DNA of 64,000 nt from Caldilineaceae bacterium (GTDB lineage Bacteria; Chloroflexota; Anaerolineae; Caldilineales; Caldilineaceae). The DNA is taken from contig WTGY01000211.1 in assembly GCA_011523365.1 (NCBI GenBank), positions 1-64,000 on the forward strand. Direction: 5' to 3'. A program made the position numbers and the translations under genes. The notes below the pieces were generated by a model. That model saw nothing but the letters and a program-made list of their open reading frames with translations, made no database searches and was not told the origin of the DNA. This document shows, in pieces, positions 29,413 to 38,042 of the stretch. Position 1 is the first letter of the stretch; the number at the start of each line of letters is the position of its first letter.

Positions 29413-31641
29413 ATGACTGAAGGTCTGTCGCGCGCCTCTTTCGAGCAGGGGGGCGACGCAACGGTTGCGGCACACGCAGCCACCGGCAGTCCGGCGCTGG
29501 ATAAGACTTCGCGCCAGCGTCTACTACTGGTTACAGGGGGAATCCTGCTGGCATTGGCGCTGGCGGTGGCGTTGTTGCGGCTGCAGCGTATAACCGAGTA
29601 TCCGCAGGGGATTCAGAGCGATGAGGGGCCTGACGGCGTGTATGCGCTGCAGGTGTTGGCGGGAGAGCATGCGGTTTTCTTCCCTGAGGCGGCCAGCGGG
29701 CGCGAGTGGATGGGCGTCTATACGATTGCGCTGACGACGTCCTTTCTGGGGCGCACGCTGCTTGCCTTTCGGTTGCCGACGGCACTGGCGAGCGCGGGCA
29801 CGGTGTTTGTCGTCTTCTGGCTGGGACGGCTGCTGTTTGGGCGGGACGAAAGCGGGCAGGAGACACCCTGGCGGGGCGTATTGATCGGGGGCGTAGGCGC
29901 GGGCCTGGCGGCGGTGTCGCTGGGGCAGACGATCATCGGCCGGGCATCGCTGCGGGCGAATTATCTGCCGCTGTTTCTCGGGCTGTGTTTTGCGCTGCTC
30001 TGGTGGGGGTGGTCAGGTTGCGGGCGGGAGCGGAGATGGTGGGGGATTGCGCTGGCAGGCGTGTGTGCCGGGTTGCTGCCGTACACTTACATTCCGTCGC
30101 GCTTTACGCCGTTTCTGTTTCTCCTTTTTGGTCTGAGCTTTCTGTGGCCGCTGCGCGCCGTGACGAGAGAGAGATTGAAGGCTGAACTGCCGCGGGCGGC
30201 CATTTTCGCCGGCGCGGCCGGGGTGGTGGCTGCACCGATTCTCATCTACTTTGCTCTTAACCCTGAACACTTTTTCATTCGCAGCAGAGAGGTGTGGGTG
30301 CTCAACGAGAGCCAGGGGACGGCGTTGGGCGCGTTTCTGCAGAACGTTTGGGAGCATCTGCTGGCGTTTGGCTTTCGCGGCGACCTGCGCGAGCGGTACA
30401 ACTTTGCGGGGCGGCCGATGCTGAACGCGTGGGAGGCGTTTTTCTTCTGGTATGGTGTGGGGACGGCGCTGTGGCGCTGGCAACGGCAGCCGGCATACCG
30501 GCTGTTGCTACTGTGGATGGCGGTACTGCTCGTGCCGGCCATGCTGGCCCGGGACATCGGGTTGGGGCCGAACACGCTGCGCATGATCGGCGCGGCGCCG
30601 GCAGTCTATCTGCTGATAGGCGCGGGTATGTGGGAGTTGTACCGGTTGTTGCGGGACCGGTGGGGTCCGACACGGATATTCGGGGGAAATGGGACCAGGG
30701 TAGCGGTTGCGCTGGGGGCGGTTGCCGGGGGCGTGGTGCTGCTTCAGGGGGTAAACACGTACCGCACTTATTTTGATCAGTGGGCGGTCTCGTCCGAGTT
30801 TTACCTGGCGTACCACGGAGAATGGGCGGATGCCGCCCGGATTCTGAATGCGCAGCCGGCGGCGGCAGACATGGTTTATTTGATTCCTTACAGGTTTGAT
30901 GAGCACTACGGATTCGAGTACCTGTATGTGGGGGATACGCCGGCGCGCGTTGTGCGCGCGGTCCGGCCGGACCTGGCGCAGAGGGTCGAAAGTTTATTGG
31001 CGGAGTTGGGAGAGGTATCGACCGTGAAGGTGCTGGACTGGAATGAAGAGTTCGTCTGGGCCGGCCAGGGCGATGAAAACATGGTCGCCCTGTTAGACAA
31101 GTTTGGACGGTACACGGGCAGTGAGGCGTTCACCAATTTCCAGCTCCATGCCTACACCGATCTTGATCTGGACCGATCCTGGACTTTCTATGAATATCTA
31201 GAGCCGCTGACGGTTCATTACGACGGCGGCATCGACCTTGTGGGGCTTGCGCTGGGCCAGGGCGAGGCGCAGATGTCTTCGGAGCAGGTGCTCGAGCTGG
31301 GGCAGGACCGGACGCTCTGGGTTGGGCTGCAATGGGAGACCACGCCAAGCCTGGAAACGGATTATGCGGTCTCGTTGCGGCTGTACAACAGTGCGGGGGA
31401 AATGGCGTACCAGGACGACCATGTGCTGGGCAACTCGACCTTTGCGCGTACGCGCCACTGGGCAGTGGGCGAAGCGGTCGACACCCTCTTCCACCTTGAC
31501 CTTGGCGCTGAACTGCGGGGGGGCGAGTACGAGTTGCGGCTGATCGTATACGGCACCGAGACAAATGTGCCGACTGTGGAGATTGGTGTGTGGGAGCCGG
31601 AGCTGCTGCTGGCGCGATTGCGGCTGGAGGAAGGGCCGTGA
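29413..31641 (+). CDS. GT-C-like membrane glycosyltransferase, tandem copy 2
   Basis: A 742-residue paralogue of the preceding gene, collinear over its full length. The first-loop acidic motif reads QSDEGPDGVYALQVLAGEHA, followed by GREWMGVYTIAL and RLPTALASAG. The C-terminal soluble region carries DRSWTFYEYLEP and YELRLIVYGTET. The ATG at 29413 gives an N-terminus (MTEGLS) that lines up with copies 1 (VTDGSY) and 3 (VTESVS), which is why I trim the frame open from 29326. Likely the same reaction class, perhaps with different substrate preference. Confidence 0.82.
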   Translation: MTEGLSRASFEQGGDATVAAHAATGSPALDKTSRQRLLLVTGGILLALALAVALLRLQRITEYPQGIQSDEGPDGVYALQVLAGEHAVFFPEAASGREWMGVYTIALTTSFLGRTLLAFRLPTALASAGTVFVVFWLGRLLFGRDESGQETPWRGVLIGGVGAGLAAVSLGQTIIGRASLRANYLPLFLGLCFALLWWGWSGCGRERRWWGIALAGVCAGLLPYTYIPSRFTPFLFLLFGLSFLWPLRAVTRERLKAELPRAAIFAGAAGVVAAPILIYFALNPEHFFIRSREVWVLNESQGTALGAFLQNVWEHLLAFGFRGDLRERYNFAGRPMLNAWEAFFFWYGVGTALWRWQRQPAYRLLLLWMAVLLVPAMLARDIGLGPNTLRMIGAAPAVYLLIGAGMWELYRLLRDRWGPTRIFGGNGTRVAVALGAVAGGVVLLQGVNTYRTYFDQWAVSSEFYLAYHGEWADAARILNAQPAAADMVYLIPYRFDEHYGFEYLYVGDTPARVVRAVRPDLAQRVESLLAELGEVSTVKVLDWNEEFVWAGQGDENMVALLDKFGRYTGSEAFTNFQLHAYTDLDLDRSWTFYEYLEPLTVHYDGGIDLVGLALGQGEAQMSSEQVLELGQDRTLWVGLQWETTPSLETDYAVSLRLYNSAGEMAYQDDHVLGNSTFARTRHWAVGEAVDTLFHLDLGAELRGGEYELRLIVYGTETNVPTVEIGVWEPELLLARLRLEEGP

Positions 31642-31723
31642 CGGGGAAGTGGGTGCGCGAGTTCTGCGGCCGGCGGATCGGACAGCGACGCGAAGACGTG
31701 CTACGGGATTCAGGCGAGAGTAG

Positions 31724-33919
31724 GTGACTGAGAGCGTGTCTGAGAGTTCAACTTCGGGGCGGCGTGGAACAGGCGCTGCCGGGGCAACGGAAGGCGAGCT
31801 AGGCCGGTTGCGGCTAGTCGCCGGGGCGGTCCTGCTGGCGCTGGCGGTGGCGGTAGTTGCGCTGCGACTGCAACGCCTGGACGAGCTTCCGATGGGTCTC
31901 AACCGGGATGAGGGGATAGACGGGGCGCTGGCCCTTCAGGTTCTGCGGGGCGAGCACGCGATATTTTTTCCGGTGGACCAGGGCCGCGAGCCGTCGGCGA
32001 TCTACGCGCTGGCCCTGTCGACGATCCTGTTTGGGCGGACGCTGCTGGCCATGCATCTGCCGACAGCGCTGGGCAGCGCAGGCCTGGTCTTTGCCATATT
32101 CTGGCTGGGGAGTGTGCTGTTCGGCAGGGAAGAGGGGGGAAGGCCGACGCCGTGGCGCGGTCTGCTGATCGGCGGGGTTGGGGCTGGGTTGATGGCGGTG
32201 TCCGTCAGCCAGACGATCATCGGGCGCACGTCGTACAACAAGGTCACGCACATGCCGCTGCTTCTTGTGCTGGCTTTTGCGCTGCTGTGGCAGGGGTGGC
32301 GGGAGAGAAGCTGGTGGCGGATCGCGCTGGCAGGGATCTGCACCGGGCTGTTGCCGTACACTTATATTCCGGCGCGTTTCACCCCTTTTTTGTTTTTGCT
32401 CTTTGGCTTGAGCTTTCTCATTCCGTTCGGTTCCTTTTCCAGGGAAAAGGTACGGAGAGAAGTGCCGTGGGCGGCAGTGTTTATTGGCGTAACCGCGCTG
32501 GTTGCTGCGCCGATTCTGCTCCATTTTGCGCTGAATCCTGAGCACTTTCTGATGCGCAGCAAAGAGGTGTGGCTGCTGCGCGGGGGCCAAGGGGACGCGT
32601 TCCGTTCCTTCCTTGGGAATGTCTGGGATCATCTGCTGGTCTTCGGCATTCGCGGCGACCCGAACTGGCGGCACAACTTTGCCGGCCAGTCGATGCTGCG
32701 GCCATGGGAGGCGATCTTTTTCTGGCTGGGCGCGGGCATGGCGATTTGGCGTTGGAGGCGGCCCGCCTACCGTCTGCTGCTGCTGTGGCTGGGGGTGCTA
32801 CTGCTGCCGGCGATGCTTTCGCGGGACGATATTCTGCCCCACTTCCTGCGCATGATGGGCGCGACGCCGGTCATCTATCTGCTGGCGGCTGTGGGATCGT
32901 GGGAGGCTGTGCAGTTCTTGTGGGCGCGGCGCGACGGCTTACGACTGCAGGCCGTTGGGCAGATGGGGAACGGGGTTGCCGCCGGATTGGGGCTTGTGTT
33001 GGGCGGGTTGATTCTGGTGCAGGGGGCATTTACATACCGCACCTATTTCCAGACGTGGGCGAATCTGCCTGTGGTGTATGAGGCGAACGAGACGGAGTGG
33101 GCTGAGCTGGCGCGGACGCTGAACGCGCAGCCGCACGTTCCGGGGGTTGTCTATTTGTTACCGTATACGATCAGCGAGCATTTCAGTTTTCAGTATCTGT
33201 ATACGGGTTCAGCGCCGGTCGACGTGATTGCGGCGAGTGTCCCCTATCTGCCGCAGGAACTCGAATCGGCGCTTGGGGCGATGGGGAATCCGGCAACGGT
33301 AAAGTTTGTCGACTGGGCGAACGACCGTGTCAGCGGGGACACGCTTGCCGAGCAACATGTAGCCGTTCTTCTCGGCAAGTATGGGCGCTATGAGGGCGCG
33401 GAGGAGCATGGCAGCTTTTGGATTCACACCTTTTCCGGTATGGCGACAGATCGCCCCTGGACCTTCTACGAGTATCTGGAGTCGCGGACGGTAGACTATG
33501 ATGGCGGAATCTCTCTGCAGGGGTTTGCTACGGGTCAGGGCGAAGGGCAGTTGAACACGGAAGAGGCGCTAAGTCTGGTTGAGGGCGGCGCCCTGTGGCT
33601 GGCCATGCAGTGGCAGACTGCGCCGGGGTTGGAGATCGACTATTCGGTTTCGCTGCGTTTGCACGATGCCGAGGGGGGACGGGTCTATCAGAAAGATTCG
33701 GTTCTGCTGAATTCGCGGCACCGACGCACTGGCCGCTGGCTGGAGGAAGAGCCGGTCGATACGGTGTTCTACCTTGATATTCCGACTGATCTGCCGCCAG
33801 GCGACTATGAACTGCGGCTGGTTGTCTACGACTCGGCGACGCTGAGCCCGACCGTCGAGCTGGGCGTATGGGAGGCGGAGGTTGCGCTGGCGCGGGTGCG
33901 GCTGGGAGACGGTGGTTGA
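31724..33919 (+). CDS. GT-C-like membrane glycosyltransferase, tandem copy 3
   Basis: A 731-residue paralogue starting at a GTG 82 bases after copy 2. The acidic loop is NRDEGIDGALALQVLRGEHA, then GREPSAIYALAL and HLPTALGSAG. Transmembrane layout and the C-terminal beta-rich region (DRPWTFYEYLES, YELRLVVYDSAT) match the other copies. Copies 2 and 3 look closer to each other than to copy 1, which is lower in GC and more divergent. The short spacing suggests copies 2 and 3 are co-transcribed. Confidence 0.82.
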   Translation: MTESVSESSTSGRRGTGAAGATEGELGRLRLVAGAVLLALAVAVVALRLQRLDELPMGLNRDEGIDGALALQVLRGEHAIFFPVDQGREPSAIYALALSTILFGRTLLAMHLPTALGSAGLVFAIFWLGSVLFGREEGGRPTPWRGLLIGGVGAGLMAVSVSQTIIGRTSYNKVTHMPLLLVLAFALLWQGWRERSWWRIALAGICTGLLPYTYIPARFTPFLFLLFGLSFLIPFGSFSREKVRREVPWAAVFIGVTALVAAPILLHFALNPEHFLMRSKEVWLLRGGQGDAFRSFLGNVWDHLLVFGIRGDPNWRHNFAGQSMLRPWEAIFFWLGAGMAIWRWRRPAYRLLLLWLGVLLLPAMLSRDDILPHFLRMMGATPVIYLLAAVGSWEAVQFLWARRDGLRLQAVGQMGNGVAAGLGLVLGGLILVQGAFTYRTYFQTWANLPVVYEANETEWAELARTLNAQPHVPGVVYLLPYTISEHFSFQYLYTGSAPVDVIAASVPYLPQELESALGAMGNPATVKFVDWANDRVSGDTLAEQHVAVLLGKYGRYEGAEEHGSFWIHTFSGMATDRPWTFYEYLESRTVDYDGGISLQGFATGQGEGQLNTEEALSLVEGGALWLAMQWQTAPGLEIDYSVSLRLHDAEGGRVYQKDSVLLNSRHRRTGRWLEEEPVDTVFYLDIPTDLPPGDYELRLVVYDSATLSPTVELGVWEAEVALARVRLGDGG

Positions 33920-33974
33920 GAAGGGGTGCTTCACAGTTCAGACTGGGGTGCAGTTTAATTTTGGGGCGAGAGAG

Positions 33975-34283
33975 GGCAGGCACAAGGCCGGCACCTACGG
34001 GGATTTTCTGGGACTGGCGGGACGTGGTCTGGCCAGACACATTCGATTAGGCACCTGTCACCAATATCGACACCAGGTCGACTAGGCATTAGGGGGGGCG
34101 TTGCGGGGGCGGAGCCCCCGCACAAGGGAGGGCCGAATAGGCCCGACCGCCCAGAACTGCAGTAGTCAGTAGTCAGTGGTCAGTAGTCAGTGACGGCGTA
34201 GCCCCTGCATCAGAGTTGATCTTGGACTCGTCATGGTTTAGTTTCTGACAGAGGTGTGGGGGAAACCGCCCCATTTTGGGATG
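33975..34283. repeat. composite interspersed repeat, copy 2 (units A and B)
   Basis: Same order as copy 1: unit A to about 34090, unit B from 34092 to about 34190, then a tail with ATCAGAGTTGA and finally CCCCATTTTGGGATG at 34269-34283. It lies between the third GT-C gene and the 34455 gene, whose promoter candidate starts right after. Confidence 0.82.
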
Positions 34284-34303
34284 GAACTCAGATTGGCGCG
34301 TTC

Positions 34304-34332
34304 TTGAATTTTGGGGCCTGAACCGCTATACT
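34304..34332 (+). promoter_or_regulatory. sigma-70-type promoter candidate for the 34455 gene
   Basis: TTGAAT at 34304-34309 and TATACT at 34327-34332 are 17 bases apart. The conserved box CCCCATTTTGGGATG ends 20 bases upstream of the -35. The leader to the ATG at 34455 is about 115 bases. Confidence 0.55.
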
Positions 34333-34454
34333 TCATTGTTGGGCTGCAAAACCGCCTTGACGCCGGTTGCGGGCGAAGAATAGGAACGAGAGCCCTTTCA
34401 CTTACTCTGCAGTCCGACGGTTTGCGTAGTTTTTCCGGTCTGGCGGGGAAGTTT

Positions 34455-36167
34455 ATGCGTTTGGACACAGACCGCGAAAGCGCGGAGCCGGGGCCGTTGG
34501 TGCCCACGAGCAGGAGGGCGCTGAGCCGACTTTTTCAGGCGGGATGCCTGCGTTTCCAGGAGGAGGAAGACGTGCTGTTGCGAAGGACCCAAACTGCTTC
34601 ATTTTGGCGCGATCAGTTCAGAGTTTCGGATGAAGATTTGGATTTTATCCATGAGTTGATCCTGGATGCAGAGTCACCGATGACGACCAGCCAGCTGGCG
34701 CTGCGCCTGATCCAGGAATACCAGCGCCGCGAGACAGCGCGGATGGAGTCCGAGCTGAAGAAGGGGGCGGTCTACCAGCCCATGAACCTGTATGATGTTG
34801 GGGAGACGCTCATCTTTCCGGCGATGGACTTTCTGGTGGGAGAAGTTCTGGAGACGCGTGCGGGCCAGAACCCGGAGCATGGCGCCTTCGACGTGATCCG
34901 GGTGGGTTTTGCCGACACGGGCGAGACCCGAGAATTTGCGGCCAACCTTCAGACGGGCCACCGGCTCAACGGAACCAATGGTCAGGCGACAGGCGATGAG
35001 GAGGCTCTCCTTTCGGCCGAGGAGATTCATTCTCTGTACCAGGAGGAGATCGAAGAGAGTTTGCTCTTTGTCCTGAGCGATGGGGAGCGGAACGAAGATT
35101 TCGTGGCAATTGAAGACTACTGGTTGCTGGCCGACATGCTGGCCGAAGTTCATGTGGGTCACCTGAACATTGCCGAGGCGCTGCTTGAGATGCAGAACCG
35201 GCCGATGTCGCCTGAGGAGCTGCTGCCGGAGCTCGATCTGCAGTCGGAGAATGTTTCGCAGGCCATGCAGGTTATCAGCTTGAATCACGCGCTTGGGAAT
35301 GATGAACGCTTCGACCAGATTGGGAGCGGAGGCGGCCCTCTGTGGTTCCTGTCGCGGTTGGAACCAGCGGAGGCGCAGACGATCCCTCCGCTCCTGCGTC
35401 CCAGGATAGGCCGTTACAACCGGGCAATCTTGAGTGTGGAACTTCTGCAGATGGAGTGGGAGCTGGACGACGAATGGGGCGAGAGCGGCGCGAGCACGCC
35501 GGTCTCGTCGGTTGTGCCGAGCATCAGTTTCACGCTGACCTTCCCGCACTGGCTATACGGGACGCTTCCGCTCAGCAGCCGCACGCGGGCGCTTTTCCCG
35601 CACAGTGCGCAGGAGCGTTCGATGGTGACGGTGGTCGACGGTCGTTGGGGCACCCGCCACAAGGCTTGGGTGGTCCATAGCGGACGCTATGTGTGCGGTC
35701 TGAAGGAATGGATGGTTGGGCACAATCTTCCGGTGAGCGCGCTGATCACGCTGGAGCGGACGAATGAGGCGGATGAGGTAGTCATTGACTACCGCCCGCG
35801 CCGCATGAGGCGGGAGTGGAGCCGCATTGCGAGAGTGGATGCGGAACAGCTGCGGTTCGGCCTCGAGATGAACAAGGTGCAGATCTCCTGTGAGTATGAC
35901 TTCGACCTGATTGTTTCATGCGACGACCGGGAGGGGCTGGAGGCGTTCAACGCCGGATTGGAAGGCAACGACGATGCGCTTGCGCAGCTCGTGGATATGA
36001 TCGTGCCGGAGATTGCGAAGCTGAACCCGCAGGGCACGGCGCATGTCAAGACGATATACAGTGCGGTCAACATGTTCTGGCGGTGTCCGCCGGGACCGAT
36101 CTTTTCTGCATTGCTGAGCAATTCCCGATTCCAGGACTATGGGGACGGACTGTTCAAAGTGAGGTGA
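34455..36167 (+). CDS. hypothetical protein with several winged-helix-like segments
   Basis: A 570-residue soluble protein that I cannot assign to a named family. Several stretches look like winged-helix units: the region around MTTSQLALRLIQEYQRRE, the one starting RPMSPEELLPELDLQSENVS, and the C-terminus from HVKTIYSAVNMFWRCPPGPI to FQDYGDGLFKV. The middle (residues about 300-450) is beta-rich. I start at the ATG at 34455 because a promoter candidate lies inside the longer frame open from 34311. The small gene at 36233 follows after 65 bases and also ends in a winged-helix-like segment. A nucleic-acid-binding role is an inference. Confidence 0.6.
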   Translation: MRLDTDRESAEPGPLVPTSRRALSRLFQAGCLRFQEEEDVLLRRTQTASFWRDQFRVSDEDLDFIHELILDAESPMTTSQLALRLIQEYQRRETARMESELKKGAVYQPMNLYDVGETLIFPAMDFLVGEVLETRAGQNPEHGAFDVIRVGFADTGETREFAANLQTGHRLNGTNGQATGDEEALLSAEEIHSLYQEEIEESLLFVLSDGERNEDFVAIEDYWLLADMLAEVHVGHLNIAEALLEMQNRPMSPEELLPELDLQSENVSQAMQVISLNHALGNDERFDQIGSGGGPLWFLSRLEPAEAQTIPPLLRPRIGRYNRAILSVELLQMEWELDDEWGESGASTPVSSVVPSISFTLTFPHWLYGTLPLSSRTRALFPHSAQERSMVTVVDGRWGTRHKAWVVHSGRYVCGLKEWMVGHNLPVSALITLERTNEADEVVIDYRPRRMRREWSRIARVDAEQLRFGLEMNKVQISCEYDFDLIVSCDDREGLEAFNAGLEGNDDALAQLVDMIVPEIAKLNPQGTAHVKTIYSAVNMFWRCPPGPIFSALLSNSRFQDYGDGLFKVR

Positions 36168-36232
36168 GGATGCGAAGCCGGGATCGCACGAATTTCACCG
36201 GATGTTGATTATCGAGGAGGGATAAGAAGGAG

Positions 36233-36679
36233 ATGACAGCGGCAGCGTCCAAGCAAAAACTCAAGTGGTTCCGACCGGACGTGAACACAAAGTTTCACAT
36301 CGACTACAATTGGTGGGAGCAGAGCGGCCGGAATTTCCGCCTATACCTACGCGATCAGTTGTGCACGGAGTGCCGGGACAGATTCCAGGACCATAGAAAC
36401 ACGGAAGATGTGGATTGGATTGACCCGGAGACGGGGGAGGTTCACCGTACGGATGCCCTGTGGGAATGTCTGCGCAGCCGTTGCACCAAGGATCCGGACT
36501 ACATCAACGAGCATCTTTCGCTGACGGCGGCCTGTTTCCGCGTTTTTCTGGCGAACAACAATACGCCGTTGAGCCCATCGGAGTTGAATCAGCTTCTGCC
36601 GTGGAAACCGGCGCGCACAATTTTGCAGACGCTGGGCGGTCGCGTCGTTTATCTTGGTCTACGTCCGGTGCGCGACTAG
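36233..36679 (+). CDS. hypothetical protein, partner of the 34455 gene
   Basis: A 148-residue protein of unknown family. It has two cysteine pairs, LCTECRDRF and ECLRSRCTKD, that could bind zinc, and a C-terminal segment (TPLSPSELNQLLPWKPARTI then GGRVVYLGLRPV) with winged-helix character. AAGGAG lies upstream of the ATG. The position directly after the 570-residue gene suggests one operon and a shared task. Confidence 0.6.
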   Translation: MTAAASKQKLKWFRPDVNTKFHIDYNWWEQSGRNFRLYLRDQLCTECRDRFQDHRNTEDVDWIDPETGEVHRTDALWECLRSRCTKDPDYINEHLSLTAACFRVFLANNNTPLSPSELNQLLPWKPARTILQTLGGRVVYLGLRPVRD

Positions 36680-36722
36680 AGAAAGGTATGGAGAAGAGAG
36701 AGCGGATCTCGCTTCTCACAGT

Positions 36723-37610
36723 TCAATTGGGGCGTTCTCCTACCGTCCCATTCCCCGCCCTGGCTAACAGATCCTGCGCGGCACGATACATCGGCATATC
36801 CACCATTTTGCCGTCGAGAACGCAGACGCCACGCCCGGCCCGTTGATGGGCCTCAAAGACGGCGATGAGCCGTCGCGCCGCGGCCACGTCGGAGAGGTCG
36901 GGCGTGAAGGCGCGGTTGATGACCTCCACCTGGCGAGGATGGATCGCCAGTTTGCCGCGGAAGCCCATTTTCTGAACAGTCTCACATTCATCGGCCAGAC
37001 CGGAATCGTCGGCCAGGTCGGTATAGACGGTATCGATTGCCTGTAGCCCGAAGGCGGCGGCCGCGGTGACGACGGCGCTGCGGGCATAGAAGACCTCCCA
37101 GCCTTCGCGCGAGCGCTGTGCGCCGATATCGCCGGCAAAGTCCTCGGCGCCGAAGGCAAGCGCCACGATCCTGGGATCTGCGCGGGCAATTTCGGGCAGA
37201 TTGACCACCCCTGCAGCACTCTCTACAATCGGCAGCAGACGCACAGTTCCGACAGGCATTTCTGCGGAGCATTCCAATTCTGTCAGCTGATTGTTCACGC
37301 TTTGCAGGTCGGCGGCGGACTCGACTTTGGGAATCACGTAGACCTGGGGCGCGGCGGCGAAGGTCTGGAGCAGGTCATCGGGCCAGAAGGGGCTATGGAC
37401 GGGGTTGATGCGAATGCAGCGAAGGGGGCCGTCTTGGGGGAGTGTGCGGAAGGAGTCGACGAGAAGCGAGCGGGCTACCGTTTTGCGGGCGTGTGCCACC
37501 GCGTCTTCGAGGTCGGCGATGATGGCGTCGGCGGGCAGGCCGGCGCCGCGGGCGATCTTGCGGGGCGAGTCGGCGGGCATGAAGAGGAGAGAGCGCAGCG
37601 GCAGGGTCAT
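36723..37610 (-). CDS. HpcH/HpaI aldolase/CoA ester lyase family protein (CitE-like)
   Basis: A 295-residue TIM-barrel lyase. The N-terminus LRSLLFMPADSPRKIARG, DAIIADLEDAVAHARK with the acidic metal residues, LRCIRINPVHSPFW with the conserved Arg, LLPIVESAAGVVNLPEIA, and ALAFGAEDFAGDIG mark the CitE/malyl-CoA lyase group, which cleaves CoA esters such as malyl- or citramalyl-CoA. Here Lys/Gln lid motifs cannot separate the substrates. The frame opens upstream to 37757, but the ATG at 37610 matches the family start and has GGAG before it. Confidence 0.9.
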   Translation of the reverse strand: MTLPLRSLLFMPADSPRKIARGAGLPADAIIADLEDAVAHARKTVARSLLVDSFRTLPQDGPLRCIRINPVHSPFWPDDLLQTFAAAPQVYVIPKVESAADLQSVNNQLTELECSAEMPVGTVRLLPIVESAAGVVNLPEIARADPRIVALAFGAEDFAGDIGAQRSREGWEVFYARSAVVTAAAAFGLQAIDTVYTDLADDSGLADECETVQKMGFRGKLAIHPRQVEVINRAFTPDLSDVAAARRLIAVFEAHQRAGRGVCVLDGKMVDMPMYRAAQDLLARAGNGTVGERPN

Positions 37611-38042
37611 GGGCGGGCTCCGCAGGGGCGGGTGAGGCGGTGGTGTGGTGGTTGCGTACGGGTTGTGCGCTGTTCGTTTTATTTTACATGGTTTGCGCGT
37701 ATATGGCAGGTTGGACCGGAGGAGAGATCCTGAAAAACTGGGATGTGTTTCATTCACCTGCAGAGGATTGGCGCAGATCCTGGAGGGTGCGACGTGCGAA
37801 CTCTACTGTACCCAATTCTGACATTTTTGCAGTATGAATCCACTTTAGGTCTGACATTGTCAGAAAAACGTGGTAGGATTTGCATAGTGAAAGGAAAACC
37901 CGGGGTTACATGATATAGAACGGCCATCCATCCAAAGGGGTTGTCAGGACGGCCAGAGGTAAGTAAATCATGTGCATAAGGCAGACGGTGCGTCATTTCG
38001 ATAAGTAACTTACTTGTTCTCTCCCGACAGACAGGAGGCACC
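37611..38042. other. AT-richer intergenic region upstream of the XRE-ImmA gene
   Basis: About 430 bases without a credible gene and visibly lower in GC than the surroundings. It holds a palindromic operator candidate at 37850-37864 and is the likely promoter region for the regulator/PIN pair. Confidence 0.6.
37850..37864. promoter_or_regulatory. palindromic operator candidate
   Basis: TCTGACATTGTCAGA is a perfect 7-1-7 palindrome. A half-site TCTGACAT lies about 30 bases upstream. TTGTCA inside the palindrome can serve as a -35, with CATAGT 18 bases further on as -10, so repressor binding would block transcription. This fits autoregulation by the XRE-ImmA protein, by inference. Confidence 0.5.
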
